A DNA stretch of 27,065 nt, from NCBI GenBank assembly GCA_018710885.1, contig DVJA01000040.1:1-27065 (forward strand), in the 5' to 3' direction. Position numbers and translations under genes: made by a program. Positions 15,176 to 22,874 of this stretch are shown here, in pieces. Below the pieces are notes generated by a model that saw only the letters and a list, made by a program, of their open reading frames with translations, was not told the DNA's origin and made no database searches. Positions within the stretch are counted from its first letter, which is position 1. Every line of letters starts with the position of its first letter. Origin of the DNA: Scatomorpha merdigallinarum (lineage in GTDB: Bacteria > Bacillota > Clostridia > Oscillospirales > Oscillospiraceae).

Positions 15176-15713
15176 CGCCGTCACCTCCCAGAGCGCGCCG
15201 GAGCTTTATGCGCAGGCGGCGCAATCTGCCTTCAATGGCGCGTTCGCTCATTCCGAGCTCGCCGGCCATCTGCGCCGTGGATTGCATGTAGTAGTATTTG
15301 CGATAAAATAACGCCCGCTCGGCCGGTTTCAGCGCGTCTATGGCCTTCTCAAGCGCTTCGCGCCGCTCCTGTTGCAGCAGCGCCTCCTCAGGCGTGGGCT
15401 CGCAGGCCGGCAAATCTGTGTTGAGCCCGTCAAGGGACTCATGGACGGGCTTGCTGCGGCGGGCACGGTCGAGCGCACAGTTGCGCGCTATCGCCGTGAG
15501 CCAGGCGCTCAGGCTGCCTTTGGAGGGGCTGTAAGCTTTGATGTTGTTCCAAACACGCATGCAGCACTCTGAAAGACACTCTTCCCGGTCTGCCTCGTCG
15601 GAGAGTATGGGCGCGATGACATAGCGCATGAGCGGGCCGAAGTGACGAAGCAGCTCGTCAATACCGCGCTCGTCGCGGGACATTATGAGTTCTGTGACCT
15701 CGCTGGCATGCAC
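15168..15713 (-). CDS. ECF-type RNA polymerase sigma factor
   Basis: A 181-aa sigma-70 family protein. Region 2 lies at about 20-88 (LLRHFGPLMRYVIAPIL, REECLSECCMRVWNNI, SLSAWLTAIARNCALDRAR) and region 4 at about 118-173 (LKPAERALFYRKYYYMQSTAQMAGELGMSERAIEGRL). I chose GTG 15713, where GGGGGGTGAGGG lies just upstream; the open frame extends to 15839 without a better site. It forms a coupled pair with the following membrane-protein gene. This sigma differs clearly in sequence from the one at 1204. Confidence 0.9.
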   Translation of the reverse strand: MHASEVTELIMSRDERGIDELLRHFGPLMRYVIAPILSDEADREECLSECCMRVWNNIKAYSPSKGSLSAWLTAIARNCALDRARRSKPVHESLDGLNTDLPACEPTPEEALLQQERREALEKAIDALKPAERALFYRKYYYMQSTAQMAGELGMSERAIEGRLRRLRIKLRRALGGDGDE

Positions 15714-15793
15714 ACCCTCACCCCCCTGATTGGTTACCGGCCTGACTTTCCTAAATATAATACGCACAAAGAGCGCAAAACCCACGCTCAAAA

Positions 15794-15831
15794 GCAAAAA
15801 GCCGTCCGCAAAACGCGAGACGGCTCTTTTT
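15794..15831 (-). terminator. Terminator of the metallophosphoesterase gene
   Basis: On the minus strand AGCCGTC pairs with GACGGCT over a 12-nt loop, followed by TTTTGCTTTT, right after the stop codon at 15836. Flanking A/T runs allow some function in the other direction. Confidence 0.75.
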
Positions 15832-15835
15832 GCGG

Positions 15836-16675
15836 TCAATCGCCGCTGCGGAGCGTCACGAGCACGAGCTCGGGGCGGTTGTTAAAGCGCAGTGGTATGA
15901 GGCTGTTGCCCAGCCCGCGGGAGACTACTAGCGCAGCCCCGTCCACGGTGTACAGCCCTGCGGTGTAATCAGGGAAGAAGCCCTGGCCCGGGGCATAGAG
16001 CGCGCCTATGAGCGGCAGTCGTACCTGCCCGCCGTGTGCATGGCCGGAGAGCGTGAGTTCGGCTCCGGCTCCGGCGTAGGTCTCTATGAGCTCCGGCCTG
16101 TGTGCGAGCAGCACGGTGTAGCAATCGCTGTCCAAAAGGCCCTCAAGTTCAGCCTCAGCACGCACAGACGCGCTCTCACCCGTGCGTATAAAAGCCGGGT
16201 CGTCTATCCCGGCCAGCTCGAGGCGCGAGCCGCCGCGCTCAATGTATACGGCCTCGTTGCGCAGCACAACGGCTCCCGCCTCGGTGAGCAGCGGCTCGAT
16301 GGCGTCAAAGTCCAGGCGCGACTCGTGGTTGCCGGTAACATAGTAGACCGGCGCTATTTTGCTAGCCCCGGCAATGAAACGCACCGCAGCATCGACATCG
16401 GTGTGGCGCGAATCTATGAGGTCGCCGGTGACGGCTATGATATCCGGTTCTGCACCGGCTATGAGCTCCAGAAGCTCCGCATTGGCGTCGCCAAATTCGG
16501 CGTTGTGAAGGTCGGACACGTGCGCGATTTTGAAGCCGTCAAAGGCACTGTCGAGCTCCGGCGAACTCACCTCTATCTCCGTCAGTACCAGCGCGCGGTT
16601 GGCCCAGAGCGTCCATATAAGCAGCGCCGCAAAAAGCAGCAGTATGACGATAATGACTATCATTCTGCGTTTCAC
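15836..16675 (-). CDS. Membrane-anchored metallophosphoesterase (YkuE-like)
   Basis: A 279-aa calcineurin-type phosphoesterase. A basic start and a hydrophobic helix (about residues 5-26) anchor it; the catalytic domain follows with the metal-binding motifs D-x-H (HVSDLH), GD-x2-D (VTGDLID), GNH-E (VTGNHES), H (LLAHRP) and GH-x-H (LSGHAHGGQ), then the family ending GFFPDYTAGLY. It probably cleaves phosphate esters, perhaps of lipids or envelope precursors; substrate unknown. GTG 16675 is chosen because GGAGGTGA lies just upstream. A promoter (16698-16726) and a terminator bracket it as a single-gene unit. Confidence 0.92.
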   Translation of the reverse strand: MKRRMIVIIVILLLFAALLIWTLWANRALVLTEIEVSSPELDSAFDGFKIAHVSDLHNAEFGDANAELLELIAGAEPDIIAVTGDLIDSRHTDVDAAVRFIAGASKIAPVYYVTGNHESRLDFDAIEPLLTEAGAVVLRNEAVYIERGGSRLELAGIDDPAFIRTGESASVRAEAELEGLLDSDCYTVLLAHRPELIETYAGAGAELTLSGHAHGGQVRLPLIGALYAPGQGFFPDYTAGLYTVDGAALVVSRGLGNSLIPLRFNNRPELVLVTLRSGD

Positions 16676-16697
16676 CGCCTCACCTCCAGTTTGGGGT

Positions 16698-16726
16698 ATT
16701 ATAGCACAGCCGCTGTATCCATGCAA
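16698..16726 (-). promoter_or_regulatory. Sigma-A promoter of the metallophosphoesterase gene
   Basis: TTGCAT, 17 bp, TATAAT on the minus strand, 22 nt before the start codon. Confidence 0.8.
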
Positions 16727-16775
16727 TGTGCCCGGGTGCGGTGCGGCGGCGTAGAATACGACGCATAGCCTGCTG

Positions 16776-16858
16776 GTAGGGGCTACGACCCCTCAGTCAG
16801 CTACGCTGACAGCTCCCCTTAAAAGGGGAGCCGTGACGTCGATGACGCCGTCCCCTAC
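16776..16858. repeat. Intergenic repeat with paired hairpins
   Basis: The segment is bounded by inverted GTAGGGG (16776-16782) and CCCCTAC (16852-16858). Inside are two perfect hairpins: GTCAGC-tac-GCTGAC (16796-16810) and GCTCCCCTT-aa-AAGGGGAGC (16812-16831). The sequence CCCCTCAGTC...GACAGCTCCCCTT resembles a dispersed intergenic repeat I know from several clostridial genomes; no transposase is present. Confidence 0.65.
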
Positions 16859-17226
16859 GGGCGTGTGCGAAACGTAACTATCAGCAACCCCCAGCACGCC
16901 AGCGAAGCAAAGGTGTGCGGCAAACGAGGCACACACCCCGGGTAACCTAGCCCTCACCTCCCACCAGCACACGAGTGCAACAATGTTTGCGGCAAGAGGC
17001 GCAGAAACCCTGGGCAACGCCGGTCTTAACGGCTGTGATAGTCCACCGCACCCACACTGGGCAACGTCCAGTGTTAACCCGTCAGCGGCCGCGAAGCGAA
17101 ACTGCGGTCGGCGATGGTGGAACTAAATGAAAGTTTAGGGACGACCGACCGAAAGTCAGCGGGGTCCCGAGCTAACACGCACCCTTACGTACAAGTCCGC
17201 ACCAAAGCGGATTTTCCTTTCGGGGT

Positions 17227-17269
17227 CTGGGGCGCTTTCTTTTGGCAAGAGCAAAAGAAAGCGCCCCAG
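17227..17269. repeat. Perfect 18-bp inverted repeat
   Basis: 17227-17244 pairs without mismatch with 17252-17269 around a 7-nt loop. It is not followed by a T run, so it is not an ordinary terminator; it looks like part of a repeat element, or a transcript-ending or protecting hairpin. Confidence 0.75.
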
Positions 17270-17351
17270 GATGGCCGCAACCGCCCACGGTTGCCTCCCA
17301 CGTCAGGCGACGTGCCACCAACATCCCCCGCTGGGAAAATAAAATTCCCCC

Positions 17352-17380
17352 TTGACAAACCCACAGACCCGAGGTATATT
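17352..17380 (+). promoter_or_regulatory. Sigma-A promoter of the YtrA-ABC operon
   Basis: Consensus TTGACA (17352-17357), 17 bp, TATATT (17375-17380). Confidence 0.88.
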
Positions 17381-17388
17381 AGTGCCAC

Positions 17389-17412
17389 GGTTAATTACTC
17401 AAGTAACTAACC
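17389..17412. promoter_or_regulatory. Palindromic operator, probably for the YtrA-type repressor
   Basis: GGTTAATTAC-tcaa-GTAACTAACC is a near-perfect palindrome (9 of 10 positions) that overlaps the expected transcription start, just after the -10. YtrA-subfamily repressors usually bind such sites before their own operon, so autorepression is likely. Confidence 0.7.
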
Positions 17413-17436
17413 AATCAACAAACAGGAGGTGAGCAC

Positions 17437-17814
17437 ATGGCGGGCTTTGGATCAGACCGTCCCATCTTTCTTCAGCTTGCGGAGATGCTGGAGGAGGGGA
17501 TAATCTCCGGCGCATACCCGGAGGAGGGGCAGATACCCTCCATCACCGAGTTCTCCGCTGCGCTGAAGATAAACCCTGCCACGGCGCTCAAGGGCATCAA
17601 TCTCCTGGTTGACGAGGGCCTGGTTTATAAGAAGCGAGGCGTCGGCATGTTCGTGGCCACGGGCGCGCGCGACGCGCTGCTTGACAAGCGGCGGGAGAGC
17701 TTCTACACCGGGCGGCTGCGTCCCGTAGTGCGCGAAGCATCGCAACTGGGATTGACGCTCACCGAGCTAAACGCCCTCACTGAACGGGCGTACAACGATG
17801 AGGAAAAGGAGTAA
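17437..17814 (+). CDS. GntR-family transcriptional regulator, YtrA subfamily
   Basis: A 125-aa protein, the short length of the YtrA subfamily. A winged helix fills residues about 5-75 (PIFLQLAEMLEEGIISGAY, IPSITEFSAALKINPATALKGINLLVDEGLVYKKRGVGMFV), followed by a small helical dimerisation tail instead of a ligand-binding domain. Relatives repress an adjacent ABC transporter and respond to cell-envelope antibiotics or other stress; the inducer here is unknown. ATG follows CAGGAGGTGA. The ABC ATPase gene starts 5 nt after its stop. Confidence 0.94.
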   Translation: MAGFGSDRPIFLQLAEMLEEGIISGAYPEEGQIPSITEFSAALKINPATALKGINLLVDEGLVYKKRGVGMFVATGARDALLDKRRESFYTGRLRPVVREASQLGLTLTELNALTERAYNDEEKE

Positions 17815-17819
17815 AAACC

Positions 17820-18680
17820 ATGGCAATAGAACTGCACGGCGTCACAAAGCGTTACGGCGCGACCACGGCGCTTGACAATGTCTCCGTCAAGTTCGGAGGC
17901 GGCATAGTATACGGCCTGCTCGGCGCCAACGGGGCGGGCAAGACCACAATGATGAATCTCATTACCAACCGTATCTGGGCCGACGAGGGCGAGATACTGA
18001 TAGATGGCGAGAGGGCGCCGGGCAATGATCGCGCGCTCGGCAAGGTGTACATGATGGCAGAGGCGAACCTCTTCCCGGACAGCATGAAGGTTGATGGCGC
18101 GCTCAAGCTCACGAAGAGCTTTTACCCCAGCTTCGACATGGACTACGCCATGAGCGTGGCGAACAAATTCGAGCTGCCCACCAGGAAAAAAGTCAAGGCC
18201 CTCTCCACCGGCTACTCCAGCATATTCCGTCTCACACTGGCGCTCGCAGTGAACTGCCCCTACGTCATCTTCGACGAGCCGGTTTTGGGCCTCGACGCCC
18301 AGCACCGCGACCTGTTCTACCGCCTGCTGATGGAGAAGTGCGCCGAGGGCGAGCAGACCGTGATACTCTCCACACACCTCATCCAGGAGGCCGCGAGCCT
18401 CATCAGCCACGCCGTTATCATCAAAAACGGCAGGGTCCTGCGCGACTGCGACACCGACGAGCTGACCGGCGCGGCCTATCAGGTCAGCGGCCCGGCGGCG
18501 CTGGTGGACGAATATGTCCGTGGCCGCCACGTGCTTACGGTGAACAGCCTCGGCGGGCTCAAGACCGCCTGCGTAGACGGCCAGCCGGAGAACACGGACA
18601 TTGCAGGGCTCGAGTTTGCAAACATGGATTTGCAGGACTATTTCATCAGCCTTATGAATGAACAGGAGGGTGTACAATGA
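17820..18680 (+). CDS. ABC transporter ATP-binding protein
   Basis: A 286-aa ATPase. Walker A is G35-ANGAGKTT43, Walker B is YVIFDE ending in D152-E153, and the switch histidine is H186 (LSTHLI). The signature motif is degenerate, L128-STGYSS, where LSGGQ is usual; this variant is common in YtrB-like exporters. The C-terminal 90 residues are an accessory part. It powers the membrane protein encoded next, whose ATG overlaps its stop by 4 nt. Control by the YtrA-type repressor upstream is likely. Confidence 0.93.
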   Translation: MAIELHGVTKRYGATTALDNVSVKFGGGIVYGLLGANGAGKTTMMNLITNRIWADEGEILIDGERAPGNDRALGKVYMMAEANLFPDSMKVDGALKLTKSFYPSFDMDYAMSVANKFELPTRKKVKALSTGYSSIFRLTLALAVNCPYVIFDEPVLGLDAQHRDLFYRLLMEKCAEGEQTVILSTHLIQEAASLISHAVIIKNGRVLRDCDTDELTGAAYQVSGPAALVDEYVRGRHVLTVNSLGGLKTACVDGQPENTDIAGLEFANMDLQDYFISLMNEQEGVQ

Positions 18681-19426
18681 GGTTCCTACCGACTTTTAAA
18701 TACAGGCTGCGCGACTGCATGTGGAGCATGCTGGTGATTGTCATTGTCATGATAGCGCTCACGCTGCTGACACAGTTTGGCGTTACGACTTTCGGTGCAT
18801 ATACCACGACTGAGGACGGCTACACAGAGACAACTTCGACGATGAATTTCACCATGCCGTACGTAATCTTCATGCTGGTGCTTGGAATTGTCACTGTGCG
18901 CGAGGATATGCGCATAGGTATCCAGAACGGCGCAAGCCGCCGCACCAGCTTCCTGGCTAACATAAGCTGCATGGCCGTGACGTCGCTGTGCCTGAGTCTG
19001 ACGACGATTATTTTCTACACGGTCTGGAACACATTGGACACCGGAGTGGTTCTCATAGACTTCTACTCAATGATGTACCTGGGTAACTTCTCTCCCTCCA
19101 CGGTGGAGACCATGCTCATGAGCGCTGTTATGACTTTTGTCTTCAGCATGGCCTTTGCGGCCATCGGCTGCTTCATGTCGCTGATGTACTGGCGGCTGAA
19201 CAAAATCGGCAAGTGGGTAGTGTCCATCGGCATGGGCGCGGCAGTCATACTGCTCATCAACGCCGGAGCTGCTTTCTATAGTGTCGGCGAGATCGTAGCC
19301 CGTTTCGCCCGCTTCATCGTAGAGACGCCCTGGAATCTCAACGGCTTCTTCGTGGTGCTGGCAGTGGCCTTCTACATCTTCTCAATGCTGCTCGTGCGGC
19401 GCAACAACATAACCGCGGCGGTATAA
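18677..19426 (+). CDS. ABC transporter membrane subunit
   Basis: A 249-aa protein with about six hydrophobic helices (roughly residues 15-37, 58-76, 92-116, 146-170, 179-203 and 220-241) and an outward loop after helix 1. It has no sequence signature that reveals the substrate. Together with the ATPase it should form a homodimeric or 2+2 exporter; in related systems the cargo is a peptide or envelope-active compound. It is coupled to the ATPase gene by an ATGA overlap with AGGAGG upstream. A terminator follows. Confidence 0.85.
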   Translation: MRFLPTFKYRLRDCMWSMLVIVIVMIALTLLTQFGVTTFGAYTTTEDGYTETTSTMNFTMPYVIFMLVLGIVTVREDMRIGIQNGASRRTSFLANISCMAVTSLCLSLTTIIFYTVWNTLDTGVVLIDFYSMMYLGNFSPSTVETMLMSAVMTFVFSMAFAAIGCFMSLMYWRLNKIGKWVVSIGMGAAVILLINAGAAFYSVGEIVARFARFIVETPWNLNGFFVVLAVAFYIFSMLLVRRNNITAAV

Positions 19427-19430
19427 CGCA

Positions 19431-19459
19431 AAAAAGGGACGGATACTCCGTCCCTTTTT
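19431..19459. terminator. Bidirectional terminator between convergent operons
   Basis: GGGACGGA-tac-TCCGTCCC flanked by A5 and T5 (13 paired positions). It ends the YtrA-ABC operon on the plus strand and the operon from 21138 on the minus strand. Confidence 0.9.
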
Positions 19460-19468
19460 AATATAATC

Positions 19469-19756
19469 CTAGTACAGCAGCGGGCGCTTATCCCGCCGCC
19501 TGCGGTTGGGAGCCTCGGGCAGTTCGACGAGGATGATATCGTCGCCGAGGCGGGAAATGCAGTTCCAGGGTATGACGTAGTCGTCGTCGCGGCCCAGCAG
19601 CCCCCCGGCCCGTCCGGCACCCGGCACTATAAGCGCGCAGATCGTCCCGCACGACGAGTCAAATTCCGCATCGCAGACATAGCCAAGCCGCGCGCCGCTT
19701 TTGAGGTCTATGACCTCCTTGTTGCGCAGCTCGGAGAACAGGCACACCACGCTCAT
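19469..19756 (-). CDS. ylmC: YlmC/YmxH-family PRC-barrel protein
   Basis: A protein of about 95 aa with the family pattern: FSELRNKEVIDLKSGARLG, YVCDAEFD, then a beta-rich stretch and YVIPWNCISRLGDDIILVE. YlmC/YmxH proteins are widespread in spore formers and linked to sporulation, but their biochemical role is unknown. The start is uncertain: ATG 19756 is given; GTG 19750 sits 8 nt after GAGG and fits the family start well; the frame opens further at ATG 19798, without a binding site. It is the last gene of its minus-strand group. Confidence 0.85.
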   Translation of the reverse strand: MSVVCLFSELRNKEVIDLKSGARLGYVCDAEFDSSCGTICALIVPGAGRAGGLLGRDDDYVIPWNCISRLGDDIILVELPEAPNRRRRDKRPLLY

Positions 19757-19790
19757 CACCTCGTAGAAGCCTATGCGCCGCTGCGGCGGG

Positions 19791-20564
19791 TTATGCATCA
19801 AACCGGCAACTGTAGAGTTTCAGTACCCCTGTGCCCAGGAGCAGACGCAGTTTGAACCGCTTGCCGCGCGGCAGCGTGCTGAAGTTTGCCGGCAGTGACT
19901 TCAGGGCCCGGACCGCTCTCATGCCTCGCAGGCCCGAGAGCGCCGTCGCGCCGGGCAGGTAGGACTTTACGCCCATGCCCGAGGAGAAGAGCCGCGCCGC
20001 ACCGCCAAGCCCGTCGAAGGCCGCTTCGCCGCCGGGGAAGAGCCCGGCCAGTCCGGACAGGAGAGAGCTCACCGCGTCCTCCGGCAGATGGCAGACAAGG
20101 CCCGCCATCAACACCAGAATGCCGCCGGGCGCGTCTATGCCCGCGAGCGAACCCACATCCAGCGCGTCGGCGGCGAGATAGGTTTCACGCCCGAGCGGGG
20201 GGATGAGCCGGGCGCGGAGCGCAATTACCTCCGGCGTGTCGGCGTATACCATGCGGCAGCGTCCGTTGTCAACGAGCCGCAGCGAGGCGTCCAGGCCGCA
20301 GCCGAGGTCTATGAGCGTGCCGTCGGGGTGTTCGCTTAGAAATTCCCGCGCGATGCCGGTGAGCGCGGCTTGCCTGAGCGCGTACAGGAGCGGTTCGCTC
20401 TGCCTGGCCGCCGAGAAGTCCGCGCGCAGGTGCGAGAGAATGGCCGCATCGGCTTCGCCTATGCCGAGCTGGGGATAGAGTACGCGGCACTGTGCCCGGC
20501 ACCAGAGGGGGACCAGGGTGCCCTCGTCAATCTCGCCGGGTTGGAGCACGATAACTTCAGACAC
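19791..20564 (-). CDS. SAM-dependent methyltransferase, leucine carboxyl methyltransferase-like family
   Basis: A 257-aa class I methyltransferase. Motif I is TLIDLGCGLDAS (about 83-94), with the following acidic residue D109 (VYADTPEV) that would bind the ribose of SAM. The pattern of an early acceptor domain followed by LGCGLD and RxxLIPP resembles the LCMT/PpmP-like O-methyltransferases found near natural-product genes; the acceptor here is unknown. The GTG start overlaps the exonuclease gene by 8 nt, with AAGGGGGG 8 nt upstream. Confidence 0.85.
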   Translation of the reverse strand: MSEVIVLQPGEIDEGTLVPLWCRAQCRVLYPQLGIGEADAAILSHLRADFSAARQSEPLLYALRQAALTGIAREFLSEHPDGTLIDLGCGLDASLRLVDNGRCRMVYADTPEVIALRARLIPPLGRETYLAADALDVGSLAGIDAPGGILVLMAGLVCHLPEDAVSSLLSGLAGLFPGGEAAFDGLGGAARLFSSGMGVKSYLPGATALSGLRGMRAVRALKSLPANFSTLPRGKRFKLRLLLGTGVLKLYSCRFDA

Positions 20565-21138
20565 GCGCCGTGCCCCCCTTCACCGTAGAGACCGTAAGCA
20601 GGTCGTATTCATGGGTAAAGCGCCCCGGGCTCACTCCACGCTCGCGGCAGGCGAGGAAGATCTTGGCGCAGGCGAGCGCGTCGCTGCCAGCGTCGTGGTG
20701 GGCGAGGTCTATGCCCAGGGCGTAAGAGAGCGTGTCGAGCTTGTGGTTGGAGAGTTCGGGGAAGGCCGCACGCGCCATGCGCACCGTGTCTATGTATTGG
20801 GCGCGGGCGCGCCAGGTTATGCCGTAGGCCCTCAGGCACTTGGCCAGCACGGCCATGTCGAAGGGCGCGTTGTGCGCCACCAGCACGCCCTCGTCAAAGA
20901 CGCCTGCAAGCTCCTGCTCCCAGAGCTCGGCGAAACAGGGCTCGCCGTTTGTGGCCTCGGGAGTGATGCCGTGGAGCAGCACGTTGAAGGCGGCGTAGTC
21001 GCACTCGGGGTTCACGAGCCGCGTGAAACTGCCGAGTATACGCCCGTCTTCTATCACGCTCACGCCTATCTGGCACATGCGGTTGTTGTATGAATTGGGA
21101 GTCTCAGTGTCAAAGACCACATAGCGTTCCCTGCTCAT
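20557..21138 (-). CDS. DEDDh-family 3'-5' exonuclease
   Basis: A 193-aa nuclease of the DnaQ-like fold. The four acidic residues and histidine are visible: D10 and E12 (VFDTETP), D94 (HNAPFDMAV) and H148-x4-D153 (HHDAGSDAL). It is a single domain, like polymerase III epsilon relatives and stand-alone clostridial exonucleases. It should remove 3' nucleotides from DNA or RNA. ATG 21138 has GGAG 9 nt upstream. It opens a three-gene overlapping group with the methyltransferase and YlmC-like genes. Confidence 0.92.
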   Translation of the reverse strand: MSRERYVVFDTETPNSYNNRMCQIGVSVIEDGRILGSFTRLVNPECDYAAFNVLLHGITPEATNGEPCFAELWEQELAGVFDEGVLVAHNAPFDMAVLAKCLRAYGITWRARAQYIDTVRMARAAFPELSNHKLDTLSYALGIDLAHHDAGSDALACAKIFLACRERGVSPGRFTHEYDLLTVSTVKGGTARV

Positions 21139-21172
21139 GCGTTCATCTCCGTTTGCAGAGTTAATGTCACGG

Positions 21173-21197
21173 AAAACGCCGGGGAGGTGCCCCGGCG
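21173..21197 (-). terminator. Terminator after the AlkD-like gene
   Basis: CGCCGGGG pairs with CCCCGGCG over a 5-nt loop and is followed by TTTT on the minus strand, 4 nt after the stop. The T run is short, so read-through into the exonuclease group is possible; no separate promoter is obvious there. Confidence 0.7.
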
Positions 21198-21200
21198 CAT

Positions 21201-21887
21201 TCATTTCCATCTGAGCGACTTCAGGTATTCCTTGAGCTCCGGCGCTATACGCCGCGACTCCACGGACTTCTGTATCGCCTTGTTGTGTACCCAGCGGCTG
21301 AGCCGTCGGTTTTCTATGTACGGCAGCGCGCTCTCACGCTGCTTCGCCAGCGCCGTAGCGAAATACCAGGCGACCATCATGTCCACGTAGTACTCCCCAC
21401 AGCAGCACCCGGCCGCGAGCTCGAGCTGCGATGGGTCAAAGCCCTCGTCCAGGTAAAAGCCCAGCAGTACGCCGATGCCGAAACGCACGGTGTACGTGCG
21501 CCCGCTCGCGGTCCAGCGCTCCACCTCGCCCATGAGCGGCTCGGGCCGCGGCTTGAAAGCCCTCGGTGAGAGCAGGTCGCAGGTGGCCCAGTTGTCGACA
21601 TAGGGCAGGAACCTGTCCAGCGCCGCCACAGTCTCGTCATAGCCGCGCAGCTCGTTTATGAGCAGACCGTGGAGGTTGTACTCGTCGTAATAGCTGTGCG
21701 GCAAGGTTGACATAAAACATGCCGCCTCCGGGGTGTTGCGCAGCTCGCGCGCGAAACGGCGCAGCTCGGGCGTGCGCACACCGAGTACGCTCTCCGGTGG
21801 GATGTTGGGGATCAGCGCGGCCTGAAAGGCGGCGTATTTCCCGTCGGCGAGCGATTTGAGGCGTTCGAGCACGGCGTTATTTTCCAC
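21201..21887 (-). CDS. DNA alkylation repair protein (AlkD-like HEAT-repeat glycosylase family)
   Basis: A 228-aa all-helical protein with the family landmarks GVRTPELRRFAREL (about 36-49), D98-N-W100-ATCD104 and the later YYVDMMVAWYFATALAK. AlkD-type proteins remove alkylated purines, such as 3-methyladenine and 7-methylguanine, without flipping the base. The GTG start follows GAGGAGGG by 6 nt and overlaps the end of the upstream membrane-protein gene by 11 nt. Confidence 0.92.
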   Translation of the reverse strand: MENNAVLERLKSLADGKYAAFQAALIPNIPPESVLGVRTPELRRFARELRNTPEAACFMSTLPHSYYDEYNLHGLLINELRGYDETVAALDRFLPYVDNWATCDLLSPRAFKPRPEPLMGEVERWTASGRTYTVRFGIGVLLGFYLDEGFDPSQLELAAGCCCGEYYVDMMVAWYFATALAKQRESALPYIENRRLSRWVHNKAIQKSVESRRIAPELKEYLKSLRWK

Positions 21888-22440
21888 GCTTTACCCTCCT
21901 CTTACGCTTGGCTCGGCGGGCGGCGCGGATCTGGCGCATGCCCTGGCGCGTGATGAGTATGGTAGGTTCGCGCCGGTCCCCGGTGTTCCAGTTGGAGAGC
22001 GCAAAGAAGACCACGGACTCGATGACCAGCGCGAAGAAGGCCCAGAGCGCCCAGTTTCCGTCCAGGAAGTGAGTGAAGAGGAAGTCGGTCACGCACACCC
22101 AATAGGCGATGCAGGTCGGTATGGTGACGGTGTAGTTCAAAAGCCCGAGCACACCAAGCCGTTCGGGATATTTGTTCATGGTGTAGCGGTTGCACAGCAG
22201 GGGGATGTTCGCGTGCAATACGCTGTTCCAGCCGATGTACTCCGGTATCAGCAGATGTGCAAGGCGCGTATTCTTGATGGTGACGTAGCCCTTTATTTTG
22301 TCGTCGCCCGTCCACCAGGCGTTACTGCGGCAGAGGGAGAAGCCGCACAGCCAGGGCGGTACTGTCACAAACAGCAGCCACACCAGCGCGCCGCCTATGG
22401 CCAGGCCCACGCCGCGCAGCAGCAACATAAAAGCACCCAT
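21877..22440 (-). CDS. Membrane protein of unknown function
   Basis: A 187-aa protein with three to four hydrophobic helices (about 5-37, 100-122 and 130-152) and a very basic tail (RAARRAKRKRRVKRGK). I do not recognise a family. ATG 22440 has GGAGG 9 nt upstream. It lies between a DUF5655-like gene and the AlkD-like gene on one transcript, so a role in the same physiological response is possible but only by position. Confidence 0.75.
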   Translation of the reverse strand: MGAFMLLLRGVGLAIGGALVWLLFVTVPPWLCGFSLCRSNAWWTGDDKIKGYVTIKNTRLAHLLIPEYIGWNSVLHANIPLLCNRYTMNKYPERLGVLGLLNYTVTIPTCIAYWVCVTDFLFTHFLDGNWALWAFFALVIESVVFFALSNWNTGDRREPTILITRQGMRQIRAARRAKRKRRVKRGK

Positions 22441-22482
22441 AAATTCTTTCCTCCGTGCGCCGTGGCGCACACATTAAAATAG

Positions 22483-22854
22483 TTATTTCGTCAGCGCGAA
22501 CTCGCGCGCTTCGGCTATCCAGCCAAGCAGTTCGGAGTCTATCTCATCCTCGCTTGCGACGATGGTGTGGTGAGTCCAGCGGCCGGGGTAAGGTTCGCTC
22601 GCTGCGAAGATGCGCGGGTTTTTGAGCTCGCGGCCGAGGCCGAAGGTCACGATTATGAACACTTCGGGGCAGCGTTTGCCCATGCGCCGCGTGGACACGA
22701 AGGCGAAGCCGTAGCGCGCCTTGAAGGTTATCTGCGTGCGCGCGGCACGTATCTCCACGTCCGGCCAGAGCGTAAGTATCTCCTCGCGGAGCTTCACATA
22801 GAGCGGCAGGGCCGCCTCATGCCCGGAGAAGAGCTGCAATTCGTCGGCATTCAT
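22483..22854 (-). CDS. DUF5655-like protein
   Basis: A 123-aa protein, no signal peptide or membrane helix. It has the pattern known from the DUF5655 family: a helix with LYVKLREEILTLWPDVEIR, then beta strands TQITFKARYGFAFVST, FIIVTFGLGREL and a late RWTHHTIVASEDEID. These are small proteins of unknown role, often fused or next to transport or defence functions. The start has GAGGTGAGG upstream. It is the first gene after the promoter at 22875-22903. Confidence 0.78.
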   Translation of the reverse strand: MNADELQLFSGHEAALPLYVKLREEILTLWPDVEIRAARTQITFKARYGFAFVSTRRMGKRCPEVFIIVTFGLGRELKNPRIFAASEPYPGRWTHHTIVASEDEIDSELLGWIAEAREFALTK

Positions 22855-22874
22855 TGCCCTCACCTCTATGGGTT

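Larger units (their letters stand above)
16727..17351. other. Gene-free repeat island
   Basis: About 620 nt without a credible gene. It holds a hairpin cluster (16776-16858), two copies of TGGGCAACG followed by TTAAC (17011-17030 and 17058-17078) and a perfect 18-bp hairpin (17227-17269). Short open frames here come from the repeats. The plus-strand promoter of the next operon begins at 17352. Confidence 0.65.

Noticed and set aside
16793..17017. Minus-strand open frame in the repeat island
   Set aside because: Its codons are made by hairpin repeats; there is no ribosome binding site or family resemblance.
17703..18677. 324-codon minus-strand open frame opposite the ABC ATPase gene
   Set aside because: The plus-strand ATPase has all catalytic motifs; the antisense product has none.
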